This document shows positions 1 to 10,313 of a stretch of DNA of 64,000 nt, in pieces. The stretch is from Paludibacter sp. (GTDB lineage Bacteria; Bacteroidota; Bacteroidia; Bacteroidales; Paludibacteraceae), in assembly GCA_027364655.1 (NCBI GenBank), contig DAHXOX010000092.1, forward strand, positions 1 to 64,000. The letters are read 5' to 3'. How positions within the stretch are numbered: the stretch's first letter is position 1; each line of letters begins with the position of its first letter. A program made the translations under genes and the position numbers. The notes beneath the pieces were generated by a model that worked only from the letters and a program-made list of their open reading frames with translations, was not told the origin of the DNA and ran no database searches.

Positions 1-669
1 TTCATCAATGTTGCGAACCAATTCTTCTACTTTACGAACGGATAAATGATTCTTGAGGATTTGTTCATATATAGCTAATTGCTTCGCTGGATTTTCTACC
101 GTGATAAGTGCACGAGCATGTCCCATATCGATTTGTTTGTCCTTAATTGCCATTTGAATTTCAGCAGGCAATCGAAGGAGACGCAGATAATTTGCTACGG
201 TGGCACGTTTTTTCCCGACACGTTCGCTTAGCCGCTCTTGTGTCATTTTATATTCTTCTTGCAGCCTTTGAAAGGTTAAAGCAATTTCAATGGCATTTAA
301 ATCTTCGCGTTGAAGATTTTCAATCAGCGCCATCTCCATCACCAAATCGTCCGCTGCCGTTTTGATGTAAGCGGGAATGGTTGTTAATCCGGCTAATTTA
401 GATGCACGATAACGACGTTCACCGGCAATGATTTCATATTTTTCTTCATTGATCTTCCGTAGCGTAATGGGTTGAATGATACCTATTTCTCTAATAGAAG
501 CTGCTAATTCGGCCAATGCTTCTTCGTCAAAGTGAGTACGTGGCTGATGTGGATTAGGATGAATCTGGTGAATCTCGATTTCATTAATCGACGAAGAGCC
601 GCTTGTTGAAATCGGCTCTATATCAATGAGTGCGCTTAACCCACGACCCAAAGCATGTTTCTGTACCAT
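1..669 (-). CDS. parB: ParB/Spo0J-family chromosome partitioning protein (C-terminal part runs off left edge)
   Basis: Own minus-strand translation from ATG at 669: MVQKHALGRGLSALIDIEPIS...IHPNPHQPRTHFDEEALAELAASIREIGIIQPITLR...YEIIAGERRYRASKLAG...; classic ParB N-terminal motifs; directly upstream of parA on the left edge. Confidence 0.93.
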   Translation of the reverse strand, partial: MVQKHALGRGLSALIDIEPISTSGSSSINEIEIHQIHPNPHQPRTHFDEEALAELAASIREIGIIQPITLRKINEEKYEIIAGERRYRASKLAGLTTIPAYIKTAADDLVMEMALIENLQREDLNAIEIALTFQRLQEEYKMTQERLSERVGKKRATVANYLRLLRLPAEIQMAIKDKQIDMGHARALITVENPAKQLAIYEQILKNHLSVRKVEELVRNIDE

Positions 670-683
670 AGTGTTCGTTTTAT

Positions 684-1469
684 TTAGTGCTTTTCTTCTG
701 TCGATAGTGGTTGTTTGTCAATCAGTTCTTTGGCTAAATCCATATAGTTTTGAGTTCCTTTCGATTCTTTGTCGTATAGAATCACCGGTTTTCCATGACT
801 GGGTGCTTCGCTCAGTTTTACATTCCGTTGAATGACTGTGGTAAAGACTAAATTGCCAAAATGCTTTTGTACTTCGTGATATACCTGATTGGCAAGGCGC
901 AATCTGTTGTCGTACATGGTGAGCAACAGACCTTCAATGGCCAATTCAGGATTAAGCCTTGTCTTGATTATTTTTATGGTATTCAGTAATTTACTGATTC
1001 CTTCCAACGCAAAATATTCGCACTGAACAGGAATAATCACAGAGTCGGATGCTGTGAGCGCATTTACCGTGATTAATCCTAATGAAGGCAAACAATCAAT
1101 TAAAATATAGTCATAATTCTCTTTCAGCGGCTGCAATTGGCGACGCATGATTTTTTCGCGTTCGTCTATCTCGAGCATTTCAATTTCAGCTCCCACTAAA
1201 TCGATATGTGAAGGAATGATAAATAAATTGGGAATATCGGTGGTGATGATGGCTTCGTCAGGTCGAATCTCCTCCACCAAACATTCGTAGATACTGTTTT
1301 TTACTGTACGTACATCGATGCCCAATCCAGAAGAAGCGTTTGCCTGAGGATCTGCATCAACTAACAACACTTTTTTATTGAGTGTCGCTAACGATGCTGC
1401 CAAATTGATGGCGGTGGTGGTTTTTCCTACGCCTCCTTTTTGATTTGCTAATGCAATTATTTTCCCCAT
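684..1469 (-). CDS. parA: ParA/Soj chromosome partitioning ATPase
   Basis: MGKIIALANQKGGVGKTTTAINLAASLA: deviant Walker A KGGVGKTT; adjacent to parB. Confidence 0.96.
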   Translation of the reverse strand: MGKIIALANQKGGVGKTTTAINLAASLATLNKKVLLVDADPQANASSGLGIDVRTVKNSIYECLVEEIRPDEAIITTDIPNLFIIPSHIDLVGAEIEMLEIDEREKIMRRQLQPLKENYDYILIDCLPSLGLITVNALTASDSVIIPVQCEYFALEGISKLLNTIKIIKTRLNPELAIEGLLLTMYDNRLRLANQVYHEVQKHFGNLVFTTVIQRNVKLSEAPSHGKPVILYDKESKGTQNYMDLAKELIDKQPLSTEEKH

Positions 1470-1521
1470 AATTTTCTATTAATGTTCAATCTCTAATATT
1501 TGATTCCTAAGAAATTTCATT

Positions 1522-2550
1522 TTACGCCTTCAATACAGCTTCCATTTTTGCAATGATATGTTTGGCATCAATCGCTGTCAAACATTCGTTTGTGCCAAAC
1601 CGACACGGCTTATTGCCATAAATGGAACAAGGTCGACAAGCCAATTCACGCTGGATAATTAGATCTTCCGATTGATTGAGTCCATAAAATCCAGCATAAG
1701 GATGGGTGGATCCCCAAATTGAAACTACCGGTATTGCAACCAATGATGCTAAATGTAGATTGGCCGAATCCATTGTCAACATGATGTCTAAGCATTTCAT
1801 CAACATCACTTCTTCGTCTATTTCAAACCGATTGGCAGTAGAGTAAACATTCGAAAAAGTTTCTGCCCACTTTTTTAGTTGCGCCCCTTCTGTTTTGCCT
1901 GCACCAAACAAAAACAACGTTGTATCTTCTTTCTTGCTAAAATAGGCAATCACTTTTTCCAATATGTCGAGAGGTAATTGTTTCCCTTTGTGTTGTGCAA
2001 AAGGCGCAATACCAATCCATTTTCCCCGTTTTGTGCCATAAAACAACTCAAGCTCTGTGTTAATCCATTGTGTTTCGATGTTGAGCGAGAAATTGTGTAA
2101 ATCGACTTCTTTTAATTCTAATGATTCAAATACCGCTTTATATCGTTCTGTTGTTGGTGTTAAGGGATGTGCTTGTTGGTATCCCTTTTCTGTCAATATT
2201 TCTTTATCTGATCTACCTTTATTTATTATTGCTACTTGTTTGCCGCTAATCCGAAAAAGAGCACGCAATAGTTTAGTGCGTAATACATCATGTAAATCAG
2301 CTATGGCATCAACTTTAAGATGCTGTAATTCAATGAAAAGTTTCAAAACCCCCAACCATCCCTTGTGTCGCCCATTTTTATCGAATGCAATAAACGTCAG
2401 ATTGGGTAGGTCACGAAATAACGGTGCAACTATTGGCATCGATACCATGTAAAAGTGATGTTCTGGATTTTGAATGGCCATTTCGCGCACTACAGGAACA
2501 GCGATAGCAACATCTCCTAAAGCCGATAATCGAGTGATTACTATTTGCAC
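1522..2550 (-). CDS. Glycosyltransferase family 9 (heptosyltransferase-like)
   Basis: ITRLSALGDVAIAVPVVREM... N-terminus and GIAPFAQHKGKQLPLD, LTMDSANLHLASLVAIPVVSIWGSTHP motifs typical of GT9. Confidence 0.88.
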   Translation of the reverse strand: MQIVITRLSALGDVAIAVPVVREMAIQNPEHHFYMVSMPIVAPLFRDLPNLTFIAFDKNGRHKGWLGVLKLFIELQHLKVDAIADLHDVLRTKLLRALFRISGKQVAIINKGRSDKEILTEKGYQQAHPLTPTTERYKAVFESLELKEVDLHNFSLNIETQWINTELELFYGTKRGKWIGIAPFAQHKGKQLPLDILEKVIAYFSKKEDTTLFLFGAGKTEGAQLKKWAETFSNVYSTANRFEIDEEVMLMKCLDIMLTMDSANLHLASLVAIPVVSIWGSTHPYAGFYGLNQSEDLIIQRELACRPCSIYGNKPCRFGTNECLTAIDAKHIIAKMEAVLKA

Positions 2551-2632
2551 TACTTAAATTCTTTTTAAGATGATAGACAAATTCGAGATGATTTAATCAG
2601 CTATCCATTAATGCTCCCTCAATGAAGCGGCG

Positions 2633-3256
2633 TTACTTTCCCTGATACAGCACCGGATTGAGTGCCGGATCATTGTACATTTTCATTTGTTTATAGACTT
2701 TCATCCACTTTTTTCCTTGCTCAATGTCATGTAACAATTGATCGATAGCCGTTGATAAATCTTGCTTCTGCTCCAAAAGCACGTATAATTTTTTTTCACA
2801 TGCCATCCGATGTTCAGGCGTTGCCTCTTGCCGTTCGGTTTCTTGCTGCATGTGATAAATCTTTAGTATCAAAATGGATAACCGATCAATTGCCCATGCC
2901 GGACTTTCCGTGTTGATGGTTGCATCTGCTAAACGGGGAATGTCGTGATATTGTTCCCAAAAATAAGAATCGATCAGTTCTACCAAATCCGTGCGTTCTT
3001 GGTTCGAGTGGTCAATACGTCGTTTAATGGCTAATGCTTCCACCGGATCAATCTTCGGATTTCGAATAATATCTTCTAAATGCCATTGCACTGCATCTAT
3101 CCAGTTTTTCTTAAATAAATGATACTCAATAGTATTATGATCGGGATAGAACAATGGCATCGCAGCATCAACGTCATTTGTCTCATGGTATTTTGCTGTA
3201 GCAGCCTCAAAAATCTTGGCACAAAGTGTACTAAACATAGTCAATATTCTCGACAC
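2633..3256 (-). CDS. DUF4254 domain-containing protein
   Basis: KNWIDAVQWHLEDIIRNPKIDPVEALAIKRRIDHSNQERTDLVELID matches my recollection of DUF4254; next to a GT9 gene. Confidence 0.75.
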   Translation of the reverse strand: MSRILTMFSTLCAKIFEAATAKYHETNDVDAAMPLFYPDHNTIEYHLFKKNWIDAVQWHLEDIIRNPKIDPVEALAIKRRIDHSNQERTDLVELIDSYFWEQYHDIPRLADATINTESPAWAIDRLSILILKIYHMQQETERQEATPEHRMACEKKLYVLLEQKQDLSTAIDQLLHDIEQGKKWMKVYKQMKMYNDPALNPVLYQGK

Positions 3257-3319
3257 GTAGCAATTAAAACGACGACAATATTTATTTCGTAGTGTATTGA
3301 TTACGTGTCATTATATGAA

Positions 3320-4738
3320 TTAATATTTATAATGATCAGGCTTGTAAGGTCCTTCTTTTGCAACTCCGATGTAAGCCGCTTGTTCCGAAGTAAGTTCTGT
3401 TAGTTTAACTCCCAGCTTATCTAAATGGAGACGAGCAACTTCTTCGTCAAGTTTTTTCGGCAACCGATAAACATTTACTTCGTATGGGTGCGTATATAAT
3501 TCGATTTGTGCTAAAGTTTGGTTTGAGAATGAGTTACTCATTACAAACGAAGGGTGACCTGTGGCACAGCCTAAGTTTACCAAACGTCCGTCAGCTAATA
3601 AGAGAACAAAATGACCATCAGGGAATATGTATTTGTCCACTTGAGGTTTAATATTCTCGTGCACAATGCCTGGGAATGTTTTCAATTTTTCGACCTGAAT
3701 CTCATTGTCAAAATGACCGATATTACATACAATGGAGCCGCTTTTCATCTTTTCGAGGTGCTCAATGCGAATAATATCACGATTACCGGTGGTAGTGACG
3801 TAAATATCACCTTCAGGCAGTGCATCTTCAACTGTGGCCACTTGAAATCCTTCCATTGCAGCCTGAAGCGCACAAATAGGATCAATTTCAGTGACAATGA
3901 CCCGTGCGCCGTACGAGCGCATGGAGTGTGCCGATCCTTTTCCTACATCACCATAACCGCAAACAACTACAATTTTTCCGGCTAACATAATGTCAGTAGC
4001 TCTCTTGATCCCGTCAGCCAATGATTCGCGACATCCGTAGAGATTGTCAAATTTTGATTTGGTAACTGAATCATTCACATTGAAGGCAGGAAATAGCAAT
4101 TTGCCTTCTTCCAACATTTGATAAAGACGGTGTACGCCTGTTGTGGTTTCTTCCGAGACGCCACGAATTTCGGGTACCATGCGTGTCCATAGTGTGTTGT
4201 CGTGTTGAAGGAGTTGTTTCAGTATGGCAATAAGTTGACGTTCGTCTTCGCCTTCGGCAGGTTGATCGAGTATTGATGCTTGTTTTTCGGCATTCAATCC
4301 TTTGTGAATCATTAAGGTGGCATCGCCGCCATCATCCACGATAAGATTTGGTCCTTTGTTTCCTTTAAACGTTAATGCTTGCAGAGTGCACCACCAATAC
4401 TCTTTCAATGTTTCACCTTTCCATGCAAAGACAGGAATTCCGGCAGCAGCGATGGCAGCAGCGGCATGATCTTGTGTGGAATAAATGTTACAACTTGCCC
4501 AACGTACTTCAGCGCCTAAGGCAACTAATGTTTCAATGAGCACTGCCGTTTGGATCGTCATGTGAAGCGATCCGGTAATACGTGCATTCTTAAGTGGTTG
4601 TAGTTTACCGTATTTTTGACGCAATGCCATTAATCCGGGCATTTCTTTCTCGGCTAAGATGATTTCTTTACGGCCAAAACCGGCTAAGGTTATGTCGGCT
4701 ACTTTGTAAGGCAAGGTTGAAAATAATGCTTCGTTCAT
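3320..4738 (-). CDS. ahcY: Adenosylhomocysteinase (SAH hydrolase)
   Basis: Conserved [36 protein letters not shown]; start taken at 4738 ([16 protein letters not shown]) because a -7 element TATCTTTG lies at 4797-4804(-), inside the longer ORF. Confidence 0.96.
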   Translation of the reverse strand: MNEALFSTLPYKVADITLAGFGRKEIILAEKEMPGLMALRQKYGKLQPLKNARITGSLHMTIQTAVLIETLVALGAEVRWASCNIYSTQDHAAAAIAAAGIPVFAWKGETLKEYWWCTLQALTFKGNKGPNLIVDDGGDATLMIHKGLNAEKQASILDQPAEGEDERQLIAILKQLLQHDNTLWTRMVPEIRGVSEETTTGVHRLYQMLEEGKLLFPAFNVNDSVTKSKFDNLYGCRESLADGIKRATDIMLAGKIVVVCGYGDVGKGSAHSMRSYGARVIVTEIDPICALQAAMEGFQVATVEDALPEGDIYVTTTGNRDIIRIEHLEKMKSGSIVCNIGHFDNEIQVEKLKTFPGIVHENIKPQVDKYIFPDGHFVLLLADGRLVNLGCATGHPSFVMSNSFSNQTLAQIELYTHPYEVNVYRLPKKLDEEVARLHLDKLGVKLTELTSEQAAYIGVAKEGPYKPDHYKY

Positions 4739-4796
4739 AGCTATGTTTTCTTTGATAGAGTGAGTTATCTTGTTTGTATAAACAATTTTCGTGGGA

Positions 4797-4804
4797 CAAA
4801 GATA
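4797..4804 (-). promoter_or_regulatory. Bacteroidetes-type -7 element TATCTTTG upstream of ahcY
   Basis: Minus-strand TATCTTTG, matching the TAnnTTTG consensus, about 60 bp upstream of the preferred start codon. Confidence 0.55.
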
Positions 4805-4889
4805 GTTTTTATTTTTCAAAGTCAGGAAAGCTGTTTTGCAATTTTGCACTGAGCCAACGTGTGGCTCTTCCTTTTTTACTTCATTTGAA

Positions 4890-4921
4890 TTTGCGATTTC
4901 AAGCGTAAAGTCCTACTTTTG
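4890..4921 (+). promoter_or_regulatory. Bacteroidetes sigma(ABfr)-type promoter TTTG-N20-TACTTTTG
   Basis: TTTG 4890-4893, spacer 20, TACTTTTG 4914-4921. Confidence 0.5.
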
Positions 4922-4947
4922 CAGTGACTAAAAAGAAGGAATATCTT

Positions 4948-5511
4948 ATGGTGAAAGTAATTTATAGAAAACTGATTCTGTTGTTGACGAAGCCTGAAGT
5001 TGCTTGGGGCGAATTTATGGCTGAAGGGAAACCTAATTATAACGTAGTCAATAAGTTCTGCTACCCGTTGATGTCGATCGCAGCCGGTGTTTTGTTAATC
5101 AGCGAAGCTTTATTTCGGCGCGCTCCGTTTCATGTGTTGTTGGTGCATAGCTTAATCTATTTCATTACTTTGTTCAGCTCTTTTTTCATTGTTCGCTATG
5201 TTTTAGCGATTTTGTTAGATAAACGTTACCATATTGCTGCTACCAAAGATCAACTCACGTTGGTGACAGGTTATTCGTTTTCGATTGTGTATCTCCTTTA
5301 TATTTTAACGGCTATCTTTCCCGGTTTCTTTTTTCTGTGGGCGTTTTTTCTTTACACTCCTTATTTGGTTTGGATTGCTGCTGATGTCATATTCCAAATC
5401 CAACCGGAAGCACGTGGAATGTTAGTGTTGGGCCTTAGCGCATTAGTGGCCGGTGTGCCTTGGTTTATTAATCTGATTTTTAACGGTTTATTTCTATCTA
5501 ATCTCCGATAA
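4948..5511 (+). CDS. Yip1-family integral membrane protein
   Basis: Multi-TM protein starting [19 protein letters not shown] at 4948 preferred because the GTG at 4924 is only 2 nt past the -7 box. Confidence 0.6.
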   Translation: MVKVIYRKLILLLTKPEVAWGEFMAEGKPNYNVVNKFCYPLMSIAAGVLLISEALFRRAPFHVLLVHSLIYFITLFSSFFIVRYVLAILLDKRYHIAATKDQLTLVTGYSFSIVYLLYILTAIFPGFFFLWAFFLYTPYLVWIAADVIFQIQPEARGMLVLGLSALVAGVPWFINLIFNGLFLSNLR

Positions 5512-5516
5512 TAACG

Positions 5517-5972
5517 ATGCATCGCGCTTCTTCCATTGTCATCAAAAACAGACGTGCATCATTCGATTATGAATTGGTGGAACGTTTTGTGGCCGGATTA
5601 CAGTTGTATGGCACTGAAATCAAAGCCATTCGTGAAGGGAAAGCGGGCTTGTCGGATGCCTATGGGCTGATGCTTCGCGGTGAATTGTGGATGAAGAATA
5701 TGCATATTGCTGAATATTCCTTTGGTAACTTTGCCAACCACGAGGTACGTCGCGATCGCAAACTGTTGCTCACCAAACGTGAATTATCGAAACTCGTCCG
5801 CGCTACTAAAGAGACAGGGTTCACGATTGTACCTGTCAAATTGTTTATCAATGACCGAGGCCTTGCAAAATTGGAAATAGCGGTAGCGCGGGGGAAAAAG
5901 AATTATGATAAACGTCAATCACTTCGTGCAAAAGAAGATAAACGACAAATGGACAGAGAAATGAAGCGATAG
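5517..5972 (+). CDS. smpB: SsrA-binding protein SmpB
   Basis: [41 protein letters not shown]...; C-terminal K/R-rich tail. Confidence 0.95.
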   Translation: MHRASSIVIKNRRASFDYELVERFVAGLQLYGTEIKAIREGKAGLSDAYGLMLRGELWMKNMHIAEYSFGNFANHEVRRDRKLLLTKRELSKLVRATKETGFTIVPVKLFINDRGLAKLEIAVARGKKNYDKRQSLRAKEDKRQMDREMKR

Positions 5973-6026
5973 CGTTTATTATTGCTTTTAATGTGTTTTT
6001 ATCCCTCTGCGAGGGTTCATCCATAA

Positions 6027-7238
6027 ATGCTGAAGATAATGCCAAAAATTTCAGGAAGAGGTTTTGCAATGCCTCAGTCGCCGATTCGAAAATTAATGCC
6101 ATTGGCCGATAAAGCCAAAGCTCGTGGCATTAAAGTGTATCATCTCAATATTGGACAACCGGATGTTCCGACTCCTCCTATTGCGCTTGAAGCGTTGAAA
6201 AATATTGATCTGAAAATTTTGGAATATTCACCCAGCGACGGATTACTTAGTTTTCGTCAGAAGTTGGTAAAATATTATGCCAAATTCAATATCAACGTTT
6301 CGGTGGATGATATTATCATTACAACCGGAGGTTCCGAAGCGGTGAACATTGCTTTCTTGTCATGCCTCGATCCTGATGATGAAATCATTGTACCGGAACC
6401 GGCATACGCTAATTATACTGCATTTGCCATTGGTAGCGGCGCCATTGTACGTCCGGTAGTTTCTTCCATTGATGAAGGATTTCGGTTGCCACCTGTCGAA
6501 AAGTTTGAAGAGTTGATTACGCCTCGTACCAAAGGGATTATGATTTGTAATCCAAACAACCCTACAGGTTATCTCTACACACATGCCGAGTTGAACAAGA
6601 TTCGTGACATTGTGAAAAAATACGATCTTTTCCTCTTTTCCGATGAGGTCTATCGTGAGTTTTGTTACACAGGTGCACCTTATATATCGGCTTTTCATCT
6701 CAAAGGTATTGAACATAATGTCGTTTTGATTGATTCTGTTTCAAAGCGTTATAGTGAATGCGGCATTCGTATCGGCGCTTTGGTTACCAAAAATGAAGAT
6801 GTCAAACGAAGCGCTATGAAATTTTGTCAAGCACGGTTAAGTCCTCCTTTGATTGGCCAGATTATTGCCGAAGCTTCGTTGGATACGCCAGAAGAATATA
6901 TGTTAAATGTTTATAACGAATATGTGGAACGTCGCAAGTTTATGATCGACGAACTTAATCGGATTCCCGGCGTCTATTCTCCTATCCCGATGGGTGCTTT
7001 CTACACCGTGGCGCGTTTGCCTATTGACGACTCCGATCGGTTTTGCGAATGGTTATTGTCAGAGTTTGATTACGAAGGTCAAACGGTGATGATGGCTCCT
7101 GCTTCAGGATTTTATACCAACAAAGGAGTTGGCCGCAACGAGGTACGTTTGGCTTACGTATTGAATATTCAAGAATTAGCCAAAGCAATGAAAGTGTTGC
7201 GCGTGGCGCTTGAACAGTATCCTTACCGTACGTTGTGA
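6027..7238 (+). CDS. PLP-dependent aminotransferase class I/II (aspartate aminotransferase-like)
   Basis: LNIGQPDVPTPP, NPNNPTGYLYT, SVSKRYSECGIRIGAL motifs. Confidence 0.9.
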   Translation: MLKIMPKISGRGFAMPQSPIRKLMPLADKAKARGIKVYHLNIGQPDVPTPPIALEALKNIDLKILEYSPSDGLLSFRQKLVKYYAKFNINVSVDDIIITTGGSEAVNIAFLSCLDPDDEIIVPEPAYANYTAFAIGSGAIVRPVVSSIDEGFRLPPVEKFEELITPRTKGIMICNPNNPTGYLYTHAELNKIRDIVKKYDLFLFSDEVYREFCYTGAPYISAFHLKGIEHNVVLIDSVSKRYSECGIRIGALVTKNEDVKRSAMKFCQARLSPPLIGQIIAEASLDTPEEYMLNVYNEYVERRKFMIDELNRIPGVYSPIPMGAFYTVARLPIDDSDRFCEWLLSEFDYEGQTVMMAPASGFYTNKGVGRNEVRLAYVLNIQELAKAMKVLRVALEQYPYRTL

Positions 7239-7288
7239 TATCACCTTCCTGTCTCTTGTCATGTTCTATCGTTTAACTGCTTTATTCC

Positions 7289-8533
7289 TTGAATTTTCCA
7301 TTTTTCATAGCAAAACGAATCCATTTCACCGACGACGGTAAGCGACGCGTCTCCCGTCCTGCTGTGCGCATAGCCATGTTGGGTATTGCTGTTGGTTTAA
7401 TGGTCATGATGGTCACGTTAGCTATCGTGATGGGGTTTAAAAAAGAGGTGCGCAGTAAAATTGTAGGTTTTGGATCGCATATTCAGGTTATGCGTTTCGA
7501 CAACAATTCAACGTATGAAACACGGCCTATTGCTGTATCCGATTCCATGATCGCTTCACTGGCTCATTTGTCCGGCATTCGCCATGTACAGCGTGTCGCT
7601 TCAAAGCCCGGAATCGTTAAGACAGAAGATCAGTTTCAGGGAGTTATCTTCAAAGGTGTCGGGAATGATTTTGACTGGAAATTCTTTCAACAAAACATGG
7701 TCGCAGGAACGCGTTTTGTTGAAAATGATTCATTGCCATCGAATCAAGTAGTTGTTTCAAAAGATATTGCCGACAAGCTCCATTTGAAAGTTGGAAGTAG
7801 TTTTATTGCCTATTTTCTTCAAACACGGCTTCAGGCGCGTAAATTTCATGTTGCGGGCATCTATTCAACCAATTTTGGCGATTTTGATAAGTTGTATATT
7901 TTGTGCGATATTCGCACTATTCAGCAGCTGAACGAGTGGCAACCCGATGAAATCAGCGAACTCGAAATCTCCATCAAAGACTTCAACCAGCTCGATGCCC
8001 TGAGCGATACTGTTTATTTTCACGTGGCGAATCGTGTTGATCGTAATGGAACAGCCTATTATTCTCAATCAATTAAAGACCTCAATCCGCAACTTTTTGC
8101 CTGGCTTGGTTTGTTTGACATGAATGTATGGGTTATTCTTATCCTGATGATGGCCGTTTCGGGTTTTGTGATGATTTCGGGCTTGTTGATTTTAATTTTG
8201 GAGCGCATTCAAATGATCGGTATTTTGAAGGCTTTGGGATGCTCTAATTGGGATATACGGAAAATATTTCTCTATCATTCCGGTTTCCTCATTTTGAAGG
8301 GCATGTTTTGGGGAAATCTTCTCTCTTTGACTTTCATTATTGTGCAACATACCACAGGACTCATTCCGCTCGATCCGACTAACTATTACGTTTCGGCTGT
8401 ACCTGTTGATTTACATCTGGCGACGTTCTTGTTACTGAACCTTGCTGTGTTTGTCATTTCTACCATTATGTTGGTAGGTCCGTCCTATTTAATTACGAAA
8501 ATATCGCCCGTTTCGGCAATTCGATATGAATAG
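7289..8533 (+). CDS. ABC transporter permease, FtsX/LolE-like (likely TTG start)
   Basis: N-terminal IAKRIHF...VSRPAVRIAMLGIAVGLMVMMVTLAIVMGFKKEVRSKIVGFGSHIQV; four TM segments; C-terminal SPVSAIRYE. Confidence 0.85.
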   Translation: MNFPFFIAKRIHFTDDGKRRVSRPAVRIAMLGIAVGLMVMMVTLAIVMGFKKEVRSKIVGFGSHIQVMRFDNNSTYETRPIAVSDSMIASLAHLSGIRHVQRVASKPGIVKTEDQFQGVIFKGVGNDFDWKFFQQNMVAGTRFVENDSLPSNQVVVSKDIADKLHLKVGSSFIAYFLQTRLQARKFHVAGIYSTNFGDFDKLYILCDIRTIQQLNEWQPDEISELEISIKDFNQLDALSDTVYFHVANRVDRNGTAYYSQSIKDLNPQLFAWLGLFDMNVWVILILMMAVSGFVMISGLLILILERIQMIGILKALGCSNWDIRKIFLYHSGFLILKGMFWGNLLSLTFIIVQHTTGLIPLDPTNYYVSAVPVDLHLATFLLLNLAVFVISTIMLVGPSYLITKISPVSAIRYE

Positions 8534-8565
8534 GGCTTTATATTTGTGTTGTTTAAAATAATGCT

Positions 8566-9663
8566 ATGAGAGCCATTGTTCTTGTTTCTAATGATTTGAG
8601 TACCGATCGTCGGGTGGAGCGCACCTGCTCTACGTTGCAGAAATGCGGCTATGAAGTGTTATTAGTAGGCCGTTTTCGCAAAAACAGCATGCCAATGGAG
8701 CCCCGTTTGTATCCGGTTCGTCGTTTACATCTTTGGTTCGAAACGCAGGCTATGTTTTATGCAGAACTGAACATCCGTTTTTTCTTCTTTCTTTTGTTCA
8801 AATCAGTGGATTTAATTTTTGTCAACGATTTGGACACGCTGTTAGCCGGATATCTTGTGACTTCTCTTCGTGGCAAAAGATTAATTTACGATAGTCACGA
8901 ATATTTTACCGAAGTCCCTGAACTACAAAAGAATCCTTTTGCACGCAAAATGTGGTTGGCCATCGAGCAATGGATACTTCCCAAACTGAGAGATACCATC
9001 ACCGTGAATCAGGCCATAGCTGACATCTACAATAAACAATATGGTATTCAGATGATTACCGTACGCAACGTGCCGTCGCAGCGTGTTCCGTTGGCCACGC
9101 CATTTCTTCATCTGAAATCCAAAAAAAAGGTTATGTTGTATCAAGGAGCATTGAATCGGGGCAGAGGACTCGAGTGGGTGATCGATGCCATGCCTTTGTT
9201 AGACAATGTCGTGCTGTGGATTTGTGGCGATGGTTATCTGCAGGACGAGATCAAGCAACGTGTCGAGGAGCGTAACGTGTCTGACCGTGTGCTTTTCTTT
9301 GGTAAAATCGATATTGAGCATTTGGAACATTACACCCGATGTGCTGACCTTGGTTTGTGTTTACTTTCCAATGAAGGTCTGAATTATTATTATTCTTCAC
9401 CCAATCGTCTTTTCGATTTTATGCGTGTCGGTGTTCCTGTGCTGGCTACCGATTTCCCTGAAATACGAAATGTGGTTGAGAAATACCATACAGGCGAGTT
9501 GATTGATCACTACGAACCTGCTTTTTTGGCACAAACCATCGAACGCATGTTACAACAATGGGCAACAATGCCTGACAAAGCGCAGCGTTTCCACGACGCC
9601 GTCGAAGAGTTTTGCTGGGAAAACGAAGAACTCCACTTGCTCGAAGTCATTCAAAGAAACTGA
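8566..9663 (+). CDS. Glycosyltransferase (GT4-like)
   Basis: VLVSNDLSTDRRVERTCSTLQKCGYEVLLVGR, YQGALNRGRGLEWVIDA, SSPNRLFDFMRVGVPVLATDFPEI. Confidence 0.87.
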   Translation: MRAIVLVSNDLSTDRRVERTCSTLQKCGYEVLLVGRFRKNSMPMEPRLYPVRRLHLWFETQAMFYAELNIRFFFFLLFKSVDLIFVNDLDTLLAGYLVTSLRGKRLIYDSHEYFTEVPELQKNPFARKMWLAIEQWILPKLRDTITVNQAIADIYNKQYGIQMITVRNVPSQRVPLATPFLHLKSKKKVMLYQGALNRGRGLEWVIDAMPLLDNVVLWICGDGYLQDEIKQRVEERNVSDRVLFFGKIDIEHLEHYTRCADLGLCLLSNEGLNYYYSSPNRLFDFMRVGVPVLATDFPEIRNVVEKYHTGELIDHYEPAFLAQTIERMLQQWATMPDKAQRFHDAVEEFCWENEELHLLEVIQRN

Positions 9664-10313
9664 CCTGCTTTAGTCAATGAAGTTTCAAATGATTGTGACA
9701 TGATGTTTCTTAAATCTTCATAGTTTTTTGTATAACCTATTTCTTTGAGTGAAGTGACAAAATCGGAATGTTTTCTTCCATTCCGATAATCAGGTTCTTT
9801 TGTCGGATGCTTCAGGTATCTTTCAAATGTAGTGGCAGGTTCACCCATATTGATCACTGCATGATAGAGTAGTACATCCTTTTTTCGGTAAATGGCTGAT
9901 CCTGATATTTTTTTGCCATCAATGGCAATATCCGAAATTCCCTTCATCGAAAGGTTGTGAATCTCTTCTTTTTCCAACACTGAAATAATCAATGAGTTAA
10001 TCTGGTCGAAAATATCTTTTGGCTGCAATCCGTTTGGCTGGTGAAAGGCAACTGCAACGATCAGATTATTGGGGGTAAGCATCACTGTTTGACCGCCTGA
10101 TGGCCTTTTCAACACAGTGATGTTATCCTGTTTCACGTTTTCGATATATAGAGCTATCTCCGCTTTATTCGAAGCGCCGAGAATGATATACCTTTTGTCA
10201 GGAATCCAGATGAGGAATCGCTTTGTTGTGTCTGTAAGCAAATGAATATCGGGAAGATTGTAATCAGTCACGTTAGGTATAGTTTTATTTATGTATTGCT
10301 TTGTCCACTGCAT
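9651..10313 (-). CDS. Lipoate--protein ligase A-like protein
   Basis: RPSGGQTVMLTPNNLIVAVA, MKGISDIAIDGKKISGSAIYRKKDVLLYHAVINM; start at 10313 preferred over the ORF-track start; sits downstream of lpdA. Confidence 0.82.
   Translation of the reverse strand: MQWTKQYINKTIPNVTDYNLPDIHLLTDTTKRFLIWIPDKRYIILGASNKAEIALYIENVKQDNITVLKRPSGGQTVMLTPNNLIVAVAFHQPNGLQPKDIFDQINSLIISVLEKEEIHNLSMKGISDIAIDGKKISGSAIYRKKDVLLYHAVINMGEPATTFERYLKHPTKEPDYRNGRKHSDFVTSLKEIGYTKNYEDLRNIMSQSFETSLTKAGQFL

Noticed and set aside
147-835. Plus-strand ORFs 147-365 and 626-835
   Set aside because: Antisense to parB and parA, with no protein-like features of their own
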